From contig NC_080416.1 of the NCBI RefSeq assembly GCF_030265065.1, positions 5,269,501-5,333,500 of the forward strand: a stretch of DNA of 64,000 nucleotides. Reading direction: 5' to 3'. A program made the translations under genes and the position numbers. Positions 51,301-61,574 of the stretch are shown here, piece by piece (positions within the stretch are counted from its first letter, which is position 1; each line of letters starts with the position of its first letter). Under the pieces are notes generated by a model, which was not told where the DNA came from, did no database searches, and worked only from the letters and a program-made list of their open reading frames with translations. The DNA comes from Corythoichthys intestinalis. Taxonomy: Eukaryota; Chordata; Actinopteri; Syngnathiformes; Syngnathidae.

Positions 51301-52046
51301 TAAATAGATACTCTATTGATCCCCACAGGGGGAAGTCATCTGTCCTTTAGGGCAGGGGTCCCCAACGACCAGGCCACGGACCGGTACCGGTCCGTGGCGC
51401 ATTTGGTACCGGGCCGCGCAGAAATGATAAAGAATTTATTAACGACTGCATTCTGGCCGATTAACTTTGGCCTGTGTCGCTTAACACACTGAAATCTTGG
51501 TCTACTCTAGATATACAACAACAGGATAGGAGGTCGTCATAGAAATGCATTGATTAGACGGTTAGCAGTACATCTTGTTTTGTATATGGCGGAAAACACA
51601 GACAAGACTGAAAAAGCAGTTTCTGCTCTTGCACTCCTCTTTAAAAGAAACTGCTGTATTTGAAGCCAAAACAACTGTTGTTTGATAGAACAATATGTCT
51701 ATATGCTGCCATAGCAGATTCATCGCACATTAAGCCCCCAAACTATTTTTAATTTGTCCGTTTTACCCTGAAAACCCCCGTTTACTGATGTCGCACAACC
51801 GCTTTTGTTTCAACCCAGCCATAATACGATGGTAATGAATTAAATTTATTATTCAAAATGTCTGTCATTTTTAGCTTAGAATCATTAATTGATGTATCAT
51901 ATTTCGTCTTAAAAGAAAAAACGAATTTTCAAAATTATTCACATATTTTAAACCTTTAAACAAATTACGTCAAAGTGAAAAAAATGGCGTCTGTAAAAAA
52001 GTCACGGATATCTACCTCATAACTATCGCTTAATTGTATTTTTTTT

Positions 52047-52667
52047 TAGGGCTGTCAAACGATTAAAATTTTTAATCGAGTTAATTACAGCCTAAAAATT
52101 AATTAATTGCAATTCAAACCATCTATAAAATATGCTTTTTTTCTGTAGATTATTGTTGGAATCGAAAGATTAGACACAAGATGGATATATATAAATTCAC
52201 AATACAGTACAAAAGGACTATTTGTTTATTATAACAATAAATCAATAAGATGGCATGAACATTATTAACATTCTGTTAAAGCGATTCATGGATAGAAAGA
52301 CTTGTAGTTCTTAAAAGAAAATGTTAGTACAAGTTATAGAAATTTTATATTAAAACCCCTCTTAATGTTTTCGTTTTAAGAAAATTTGTAAAGTTTTCAA
52401 TCAAAAAATAAACTAGTAGCCCTCCATTGTTGATGTCAATAATTCCTTACACAATGCTCATGGGTGCTGAAGCCTATAAAATCAGTCGCACCCAAGCGCC
52501 AGCAGAGGGCGGCAAAACTCCATAAAACACAATTAACAAGCAGTTCATTGTACTGTCATTTAAATCTGTCTGAGCGGGGGGAGTGCGTTAATTGCGTCAA
52601 ATATTTTAACGTGATTAATTTTAAAAATTAATTAACGCCCGTTAACGCGATAATTTTGACAGCCCTA
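52047..52667 (+). mobile_element. hAT MITE (GGGCTGTCAAACGATTAAAA family), second copy
   Basis: The ends are TAGGGCTGTCAAACGATTAA and AATTTTGACAGCCCTA (allowing one difference). It is the same family as 28935-29689, with a different internal middle. Flanking octamers match only partly. Confidence 0.8.
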
Positions 52668-53250
52668 ATTGTTTTTGTTACTGTCGCATTTTCTCCGATA
52701 TGTTAGATGATAAATAATCGATCCAAACAAAGAAAAAATGAACTCCACTCCTTGATGTCTGCGATTTCTGCATCGTGACCCTTGTTATATTACCATGTTT
52801 CACCCATAAAATCCCCCCAAAATCCAGCTGTGGCCATTCACAGCTGTGTCTTGACAATTAGTGATACATGCTACATGGAGTTTTTGGATCGAAACAAGAT
52901 AAGTACGCGATAATATCTCGTTAAAGTCATGGCGTCTGTAATTCTGTTCTCGCGTGCTCTCACCTCCAGATAGGGATTTGCTGTTTAAAAACTTTTTTTT
53001 TTTAAAAATGCCCTCCTGCTCAAAATTTTTCCTCCCCCAGAAAATTAAGATTTTAAGCTTTCCAATGATGTATCACATGTGCATATCAGACAATTTTGAA
53101 ATTTGGCCAAATTGGGGGTCTCAGAGTGGAACTTCAAGTCACCTGAGTGTTTTCCGCCATATCTATTTGCGCTTGGCCTTGATAATAACGTATGACGTAG
53201 GTTGTCACCCATCACATTTGTTCTTGAAAATAATTAGCCCCCACACTAGA

Positions 53251-53601
53251 ATGACTGAAAAACAGACGTCTCTGGACAGATTTTTTATGGGGAAAAGGGA
53301 ACCTGACGAGCCAGAAGATGAGCCTACAACCTCGAAGAAAACAAAATCATGCTACTTCCAAATCACTAAAGACCCACGAGCTGCGAAGGAGTGGATTTGT
53401 GACCCGTATGTGAATAAACCGAGTGATTCGAGCATGTCGGTGCAACAGGAATATCAGCTTTTAGAGATCGCAAATCACGACGACCTTAAACGTACGTTTG
53501 AGACAACAACTCGACCGAGGTTCTGGATTAAAGTCATTTCGGAATATCCTGACATCGCCAGGAGAGCACTGAAAACTGTGCTCCAATTTCCGACATCGTA
53601 G
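53251..53601 (+). pseudogene. hAT transposase with N- and C-terminal parts fused by internal deletion
   Basis: The frame runs from MTEKQTSLDRFFMGKREPDE (basic/acidic leader of ZBED5/SCAND3-type proteins) directly into CYFQITKDPRAAKEWICDPY and NHDDLKRTFETTT, then FWIKVISEYPDIARRALKTV and LQFPTS. That is the start of the C-terminal dimerisation (hATC) domain, whose next residues (LCEVGFS) continue after a stop. The whole BED finger and catalytic core are gone, yet the frame crosses the junction. The product would be 116 residues from this Met. Confidence 0.6.
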
Positions 53602-54097
53602 CTTTGTGAAGTGGGCTTCTCTCACTCTCCCATCTCGGGACCATCTCGTCTCAGCGAAACAACCTCAGGCCTCCCACTGATTTATATTTGCTGTATTTTT
53701 CTGCCGCACGTTGCCGGTGTTCTGACAAATTTGGCATGCGCGTAACGTTAAAAATGACAGCGACTGCAACGATTCCAAGGTACGCACTACAAACTTTCTT
53801 TAAAGAAAGGAATATTAACTTACGTTTGCCATGTTAGCTGCACACAACAACTGCACACAGATCTCTCACTTAACGACTTCGCCGTGTCGTTAAGCATTAA
53901 TTTTGGCCATTTTCGTGTTGCACATGTATGTTTATGATGTAAATAGTTTTTAGCACTGTTGGATAACATTGAGAGTCTAACTGAACATAAAAGAGGGCTT
54001 TTTTCACCACCACAACAGCTTTGGGAGCAAAATTTTATAAGCTTTGCTTCGACAAAATGCGTCACAATACGATCAATTTGAAAATATTGGAACTTAC

Positions 54098-54155
54098 CAG
54101 GATGGACGCTTTGGATTTGCGCAGCCACCAGCAACAACGCTACCAAATCTCTCAT
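54098..54155 (-). pseudogene. Orphan MHC class I exon 1 (signal peptide) of a second module
   Basis: It is near-identical to exon 1 of the MHC class I gene (MRDLVALLLVAAQIQSVHP) with an intact donor (GTAAGTTCC). Homology to intron 1 continues only to about 54040. No alpha1, alpha2 or alpha3 exon follows before 51300. It keeps its promoter and could still be transcribed. Confidence 0.85.
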
Positions 54156-54229
54156 CTTTAGTATTTTTTGTTCCTCTACAGTCGTAGGTCGACCCTCGAA
54201 TGACAGCAAAAGACTGACGCCCTCACCTG

Positions 54230-54275
54230 AGTTTACCTGGGCTGTGACGTCAATTGACTTTCATTTTCGACAAGT
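54230..54275 (-). promoter_or_regulatory. Duplicate MHC class I promoter (ISRE plus CRE/X2)
   Basis: TGACGTCA at 54252-54245 and GAAAATGAAAGT at 54268-54257 are conserved exactly with the first promoter. The CCAAC further downstream is changed. Confidence 0.6.
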
Positions 54276-54349
54276 GCGCCTTTCTGCGAAATCACGTGAT
54301 CACTAGTGGGTGTAGACAAAACTCGTCAAACCACATTAACTGTGTTATA

Positions 54350-56310
54350 CCTAAGGAAAACTGAACAACTTTTGATTGTGGTCTTCAAGTCGTGCTTTTG
54401 TACTCACTGGCTGCCATTGACAAAACAGTTGCCCGGAAATATTCAATGTAAATGCCCCCAAAATGAACTCATTCACTGCCGTTGACGGCGATAGAAGTCC
54501 AATCCGTTTGGACTGGGAGTAGTGGCAACACCAAAGAGATAACAGGAATTGTCCCAAAAAATTTTGTGACCTGAAAATGCCCCAAAATCTGGCAAATTGG
54601 ATCAGAATCAGAATGGCTTTTACTGTCATTTGGACGTCTATCACTGTCAGTGGCAGTGAAGGATTGTTTTCAAAAACTTTGTGGATACAAGAATTATTAC
54701 TGTGTTTTTTTTTAACACTTAAAAAAAAAACAACAACAACAACAACAAATGCTAATTCTGGATGTAATTTCACTCTTGGCCACTTGATAGTACCAAAGTA
54801 CTTTTATTTGGACGATTTCCACAGAACAGAATGTTAACAATCCTCTCCCATTCTGTTTTCGACGCTTACAATTTTAGATTCATTTCATAAAAATACAGTT
54901 TTGGCCATGATTTTGATTTTTTCCAGATGACTACAAAAAAAAAAAAATCATTCCGGTTCACCAATGTTTTGTGGAATACTCGAAGGGATTGCCACACTGT
55001 ATAATATTTTAGTGCTTTCCATGACTTTGCTCAATGTGCATCTTTTTTGAAGGTGTATTCATAATTAGAGAGATAAAGAGATAACAGGAATTGTCCAAAA
55101 AATTTTGTGACCTGAAAATGCCTAAAATCTGGCAAATTGAATCTGAATCATAATGGCTTTACTGTCATTTGGACGTCTATCACAGTCAGTGGCAGTGAAA
55201 GATTTTTTTCAAAAACTTAGTGGATACAAGGAGTATTACTGATTTACCATTTACCTTTTTTTTTTTTTTTTAACTCTTAAAACAACAACAACAACAACAA
55301 AATACTAATTCTGAATTTAATTTCACTCTTGGCCACTTGATGGTGCCAAAGTACTTTTTTTTGGACGATTTCCACCGAACAGAATGTTAAAAATTCTCAC
55401 GCATTCTGCTTTTGACGCTTACAATTTTAGATTCATTTCATGAAAATACAATTTTGGGCATGATTATGAATTGATTTTTCCAGATGACTACAAAAATCAT
55501 GACTGTTCACCCATTGGTCAATGTTCTGTGGAGCACTCGAAGGGATCGCCACGCTGTATAATATTTTAGTGCTTTCCATGACTTTGCTCAATGTGTATAT
55601 TTTCTAAATTGTATTTAAAATGTTTCAGGAGTGGACTATAATCTCTTTAGCAATGGAAATGAGATTACTGTTCAACAATTCATTATTAATTTTCATGAAA
55701 TGTAGTGCGATATGCGTTTACATTTAAAGGAAAATTACTGGTAAAAGTTTTGGATGAACCTCAACTCCATGTGGTCAAAAGAACTTTTTGGTGGTGAATA
55801 GGATAGTGAGCAGTTGAAAAACGACACACAACCGGAGGAATTTGATTCCGTTGCCTTGTTATTAGTTGTACATAAAAACCTGTTCTTGGTGCGTGTTTCA
55901 TCCATTTGTAAATTTTGATGTCAACGGAGTTGCATGACTTTTCACAAATGAGAGCCGTAAAACTTTGTCAATCTAGTGTGTATCATGTTTTTTTTTTTTT
56001 GTTGTGTTTCCAAAAATGAAATGAGAAACTCATTTGTCAGATTAAAAAGAGCAAAAATAAATGTTATGAGGCTGATCTCTTAGGGGATGATTTTCCATGT
56101 GTGACTTTTTTTTTTACTCAAAATGACATTTGTGTGGGCAAAAAAAATGGCTTGAATTGAATCGGGAAAGTCACGCTGAATTGTGCAAAACTGCTGTCTT
56201 GTCTTCACAGTCCATTCGCATCTTGAGGGAGATCAGCGGTTTCTACGGCCTTCAAAGACCGTCTATTATTTGACGACCTGTGACGAGAGAAGCGTTTTGC
56301 CAACGGTTAT
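54350..56310. repeat. Two further copies of the MHC 5' flank, then a 3' flank stub
   Basis: The flank is repeated head to tail: about 54350-55065 and 55070-56170. Both hold AATTGTCCxAAAAATTTTGTG, GGCCACTTGATxGTxCCAAA, GTGCTTTCCATGACTTTGCT. Bases 56160-56310 match the 3' flank (CATCTTGAGGGAGATCAGCG, TGACGAGAGAAGCGTTTTGC). This implies at least one more lost module. Confidence 0.7.
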
Positions 56311-56435
56311 TTATAAAGAATTCAGGGATTTAAGCATTTATTAACAAGAATTTTTATCGTAAAAAGCTCTATGTGACAAGGCGACGCCACATTGGCTAAA
56401 AGACGAGCATCACATTCAACATAGTTACGTAAAAT

Positions 56436-57305
56436 AAACGTAACTTCCGCTTCACAAAGCAACAAAAGTCAAGTGATAAAACAGGGGTGTCCAAACTTGC
56501 GACCCGCTGTCCAGTTTTTTTTGACGCAAAGCAAATGATGAAAATATCATTGAGTAAGATGCTTAAAGGGCAACTGAAGACCTTTCCGGATTTTGGTGTA
56601 ATTTTACGAATATAAACTTTGGATGAGTTCGTCAAAACAACCATGACATTATCAACACGTAATTACAAGGATAATTTGCGTTGCGTTTCCATTGCCGTAA
56701 ACAGCCTACAATGGCGCCGTTTTACTTATATACAGAGATAAGAGGCAGAGTGGAGTAGATACAAGCATTCATTGGGGCCGTGCTTTTAATTGGCAAAAGC
56801 TTTGTCAACTCTCCCACAGCAACCATAAATATTGTGGGTAGCGACGTGGGGAAGAATGACAAGAGTCGATCTTTTTCTTAACACCCTATAGTGTACCCAA
56901 CGCAGAGAAGATATAGCATTTGTAGCCACCACACACAGTCATGGATGCACCACATCCCATCATGCATTTGGGCAGAACAGTTAAGTCGCTACTGTATCAT
57001 TTACTGAAAGCTCAACAAGTACACTAGATGGCAATATTTAGTCACAATATTTACGCAAAATATACGTAACTTCCGCTTCACAAAGCAACAAAAGTCAAGT
57101 GATAAAACAGGGGTGTCCAAACTTGCGACCCGCTGTCCAGTTTTTATTGGCGCAAAGCAAATGATGAAAATATCATTGAGTAAGATGCTTAAAGGGCAAC
57201 TGAAGACCTTTCCGGATTTTGGTGTAATTTTACGAATATAAACTTTGGACGAGTTCGTCAAAACAACCATGACATTATCAACACGTAATTACAAGGATAA
57301 TTTGC
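56436..57305. repeat. Duplicated fragment of the MHC class I membrane-exon boundary, split by a hAT MITE piece
   Basis: Two copies (about 56436-56693 and 57048-57305) begin with CTTCCGCTTCACAAAGCAAC and AAAAGTCAAGTGATAAAACA. This is the start of MHC exon 5 plus the 3' end of intron 4 (47395-47455). Each then has a short insert ending TTAAAGGGCAACTGAAGACC. Between them, 56693-57055 is a reversed internal piece of the GGGCTGTCAAACG MITE. Frames reading through here are repeat artefacts. Confidence 0.7.
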
Positions 57306-57368
57306 GTTTTTTTCGCAAACCCGGAAGTAGGCAACAGAAGACTACCCACAGCTAGCACTGCAGCAACG

Positions 57369-57825
57369 ATGTCGGTGATATTTCCACCAAAGGTAACCAT
57401 TCAGGATCGCTCTTTCGTGACGCTACCAATGGCAAAGGCTCCCAGGGAAGATGAACTACAATCAGTCCCTACATCTTTGAACCTGACACATCAGATGACG
57501 CCATTTGACAGCTCAACACTTCACGAACGGGAGAGCGAGTGGTAAGCCTCGTGATTTTTTTATTTGAGAGAATGCGATTACATGGTTGTATATTTTTCTA
57601 TGCTCTCCACATAGCTAAAACTGGATATTAGGTAATGGGACAGCTCCTACTGATCTAAATATGGTAAAGCTAGCCCAAATGTGGCTAAATGAATGATATT
57701 GATTTTTCAAAATAAATGACAAAACAATTTTATTTTCCAGGTGTTGCTGTAAACCGTCAAGTAATTACCCTTCCGAGAGTATACCTGTGTCGTCAGGCGA
57801 TCCCAGACGTGAGAGCCAAACTTGA
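57369..57825 (+). CDS. Unrecognised two-exon candidate, possibly transposon-derived
   Basis: An ATG at 57369 opens a frame MSVIFPPKVTIQDRSFVTLP...TLHERESEW with a good donor (GAGTG|GTAAGC) at 57541-57542. A strong acceptor (TTATTTTCCAG) at 57740 joins in phase 2 to a Cys/Ser-rich tail ending PRRESQT at a TGA (57823-57825), about 85 residues in all. An ETS-like CCGGAAGT lies upstream. I recognise no domain. The surroundings are wholly repetitive, so a transposon gene start is as likely as a host exon. Confidence 0.3.
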
Positions 57826-58057
57826 GGTGGCTGAAGCACTGACAGGAGCATGAATTACATTTAAAAAATAAAACCATAAATCGTAAACAACATTGACGCA
57901 TTTTGTTGACTGTTTAATGTATTCTATTGGAAAATATTGTAATCAGATTGTAATCATATTACATTCTGAAAAAAATTCAATAGGCCACAATAATAAATGA
58001 TACGAGATTTATGTTGAATCAGCATCAGCTTTCACTGTCAGATTGTGACACAACATA

Positions 58058-58138
58058 CAGTGGGGAGAACAAGTATTTGATACACTGCCAATGGGAAAAC
58101 CCATTTGCCAGTGTATCAAATACTTGTTCTCCCAACTG
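58058..58138. mobile_element. 81-base Tc1-type palindromic MITE
   Basis: CAGTGGGGAGAACAAGTATT is mirrored by AATACTTGTTCTCCCAACTG around a short centre, with TA on both sides. It should fold into one long hairpin. The ends are those of a widespread fish Tc1 family. Confidence 0.88.
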
Positions 58139-58139
58139 T

Positions 58140-58803
58140 ATAAGCTAAGTTATACCAAAAACACAGTGGCACACATCAAAGAACATAAATTTAGTAAGCA
58201 ACACAAAGTTAGGATAGCAACTAACTAGCGCTACATTGAAAAATGAAAGTGGCAGTGGGAAATATGTATCTACTCTTTTCTGTAGCATGAAGTGTTCTCT
58301 ATACAAAGATAATGCATTATCATTAAAATGTGAAGGTATATTTTTCTTTTAAAAATGTGTACTGTATATATGACTAGTTTATGATTTCATCTCATCAAAA
58401 TTTGCTACATTTATTTCTCCTAAGTCATCATCATCTGATGTCGCAGACGGAAGAAATTCAGCATCTGGCAGGCCTCATAGGATCTCTTCAGTCGTCATCG
58501 GTGGACACCGCATCACTTGGGTCATCATATGACTCGACCCATTCTCTCTTGATTTTGGGAAACTGGGTGGCGACTGACTTGCAACGCTTTTTTCATCGTG
58601 TTGAGGGTTTCCGCCGCTTAATTTTTTATGTTTGGCTTCCTGGAGAAAAAAAAAAAAAATCACAGCAGCATGAAAATATTGGATGAATCCTAATTTTAAT
58701 TTAATAATCATTTCTTGGTGATCAAATAATAATGCACCAGTCAAAGCAGCATCTATTTGATGCTATTGTTCCCTCTTCAAATGGGAAGACCTTGATGTTG
58801 AAG
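58140..58803. other. Spacer, nothing firmly recognised
   Basis: A minus-strand frame over 58475-58744 has hydrophilic sequence (KHKKLSGGNPQHDEK, SFPKSRENGSSH) but no recognisable domain or splice support. It may belong to the same unidentified unit as 57369-57825. Confidence 0.3.
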
Positions 58804-60051
58804 TAGAGCAGGGCGGTAAACCGAAATTTTACCGTCACCGAAATTCTTCACGATGACCGACGTAATTTTGACCATGTCGGTAAATTCGGTAATTTAATAA
58901 AACAAGAAAATATAGTATTTTTATCCCGCTTTGACGCTGTGTTGTTCGGCTATGTTCATTCCCCTTCAAGAAAGCAGACAGTGTGCTTACGTATGGAGTC
59001 ACGTGGTTTTCAGGAAGCCAATCAAACAGAAGCCCAGTAGGCTAACGCTAGCGGCTAACGGTACAAGTAAATGGGATGGAGTCGGGCTTAAGTTAGCTTC
59101 ACCAAACTTTCACCTGACATTAAGTAAACTCTTGGCGGGTTCCAGACGGGCTTTCACCCGCTGTCCTCCCTGGTTCTCACGATATTAGGAGAGGATGCTT
59201 TTAGTGCGTTCTTCTGGTAGCCAAGCCACAGGCTAACGCTAGCAGCTAACAACGGCTACAAATGAACGTGAAAGAGTCGGACAGCGGCTCTAACCTTGTC
59301 GAAACGGCGGTAATTAATGAGTGGACTGGGCACGGACTTCATGTAGAAATCATCATGTCGCGTTATTTGGCATCTCTATGTGATTTTCCTGAAAGCTTTC
59401 ATGATGGTAAAGCACTCAGCATAAAGTAGCCTAATCCAACAGTGAAGCCTATATATAATATGACAGTTTAATGGCCACAGCTATTTTTCTGTATGGGTTT
59501 GCTTTATTCTGCCATCATAAAACCTTAAATGTTTCATTGGCATCAGAGCAATACAGCTTTAATCTGGTTGTGTCTGTGTGGGGGGTGCATGTATTAAAAA
59601 ATGTTTCGGGGGGAAAAAAAAAAAATGAAACATTGACGTAAACACTTGTGTTGAATAATTATGTCACAGCAGCCATTACCAATAAATTGTCTGAAGTGTA
59701 CTGTTAAAGCTGCAAGTCGTTTGTGTTAGAATGACATGTTTGCACAGTCATCATATTGATTTTTATAATGTTATACATTTTCCAAGTCATACAAGCTGTT
59801 ATAAATGTTCACACTAGAATTCTTATTGTTTACAAGATTTTCTTAACACTAAGTGTTTGGACTGCATGTGCAATTGTTAGATTGAAAGCTGGTTAAATAA
59901 ATTTAACGAGAAACGGTTAATTTGTATTCCATGCATTGATTCAAATTTTCAAATATATAACAGTCCGCTTGGGCGAATTTATCGTCATTTATCGTTATCG
60001 AGGTTTTTAATTTATCGTGATACTTACTTAAGGCCATATCGCCCTGCCCTA
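58804..60051 (+). mobile_element. Non-autonomous hAT element with perfect 8-bp target duplication
   Basis: The ends are TAGAGCAGGGCGGTA and TATCGCCCTGCCCTA. TGTTGAAG is duplicated exactly at 58796-58803 and 60052-60059. It holds two GCTAACGCTAGCxGCTAAC segments and no transposase. It is 1248 bp. Confidence 0.88.
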
Positions 60052-60269
60052 TGTTGAAGTATAATAGTTATTGTTTTATTGAGATGTATTTGATACATTA
60101 GGGCCTGCAGAGGATTGTTTAATAAATAGGCTTTATATTGACCCTGTGACAGGCCAAAAAACGAGCCAAGGACCTAGTTGGTGCTGGGAACATTTGAATT
60201 TACATAATACCTATTGATATCGTCATAAAATCACATGAGTAGACCTGTCAGCAAACCTATCTACTTATG

Positions 60270-60740
60270 ACATTGCCTGGCTCTGCCAGACTATTCTCCC
60301 TGTATTTTTCAAACACTGAGAGAAATAGTCTGGGAACCATCCCATTAACGGCCTTTCGAGCAGGTACAAAATCAATCGACAAATCAGATTCCTTTATTTG
60401 CGTGACGTATTGTGCACGAGCAACGTCACTCTTGCGCGCCGAAAGTCTCTACCACAACACGGATGGCGAACGGGATAACCGAGAATATGTTCCAATCCGC
60501 GGTAAATTCTGTTTTAAATGAGCTAAAACACATCGACACGAGTCATTGACAACAGTCTGTCTCGCGCTAGCCATGTTGAAGAAACTCCGCTCTCTTCGTA
60601 TGTTTACTTCCACGCGCAAGTCCCTCGTCATTTCACTAACGTCACGTCTGCCTGTTGCTGATTGGTCCACTCCGTTGTCTGTTTGCTATGGCTTGCTCCG
60701 CCCTGGAAATTGTATCCGCATGAATGGTGGCCAGACTCAA
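60270..60740. repeat. Probable MITE next to THAP copy 3
   Basis: It begins GCCTGGCTCTGCCAGACTAT and ends near ATGGTGGCCAGACTC. The ends are only loosely complementary. A CpG-richer stretch at 60400-60700 gives short frames on both strands that I do not credit. Confidence 0.4.
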
Positions 60741-61574
60741 TAGACCCTACTCACCTACGTCACAAAATGACGTGTCGCTGTATCCGGCTGCCATATTGTC
60801 CGTATTTTTTAGACCTATTCTCATTGTTTTCATGCAAGTTATAGAGAAATTCATGGAAGCCCCGGTGTTATCTGACGCTGTAAACTCATTGGATGCGTTG
60901 CATAAAAGGCGTTATGTGGAAAAGCTTCAATTTATCCATTCGCCAGATCCATATTTGATGCCTAAATCGATGTTTTTCGACCCGCTGTCTTCGCCGTCTT
61001 TGCCTGACCCTGATATTTACAACTATCTTGTCCACACAAAATCAGCCTATTCTCACAAAAGTTTGAAAACTTTAAGAGCTTGGAGGCTTATAAATGCTAC
61101 GTTGCTGGTTGGGTGAAACAGGTCCTCGTAAACGAAAATTCGGCAGGAATCTTGTGCTCGGGAAGGTGAGTTACGAAATTTTCAATACAAAATCTTTTGT
61201 TCTTGCTAACATCCACTGTCAAGTCTAATGTATTTCATGTCATTTGTCAATGGAGCTAGGGGTTTTAATGTTTAAATGGTTTAGCGATAGCACTCTCACT
61301 ACATACATATATAATATGTAATAAATATGAAGTGCGATAGCACTACTCCAGATTGTCCCTAGTTGAATTTATTTTTTGGCTTTTGACCTCAATAGTGAAA
61401 TTGTAAATTAATTGTATGACAACTGTCTTATTATCCCCTTATAATTATATATTTTCAGGTAGTTCATTCACAACGTCTGAGTGTATGTTGTCAGCGATTA
61501 GCCTAGCAATGATCTTAATTGTGGTTGTCAGCCCAAAACCCTCTAAATATATATTAAATGCATCTTACCAGATA

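Larger units (their letters stand above)
51353..53690 (+). mobile_element. Internally deleted hAT element (ZBED5/SCAND3-like) where the second MHC body should be
   Basis: The left end CAGGGGTCCCCAACGACCAG and ACCGGTACCGGTCCGT is a common fish hAT terminus. The right terminus was not found, so the end is approximate. A fused transposase frame lies at 53251-53601, and a hAT MITE is nested at 52047-52667. Confidence 0.6.

Noticed and set aside
56396-57270. Two similar minus-strand frames (82 and 89 codons) beginning MVVLTNSSKV
   Set aside because: They are the duplicated MHC intron/exon-boundary fragment with an inserted repeat, not a protein family.
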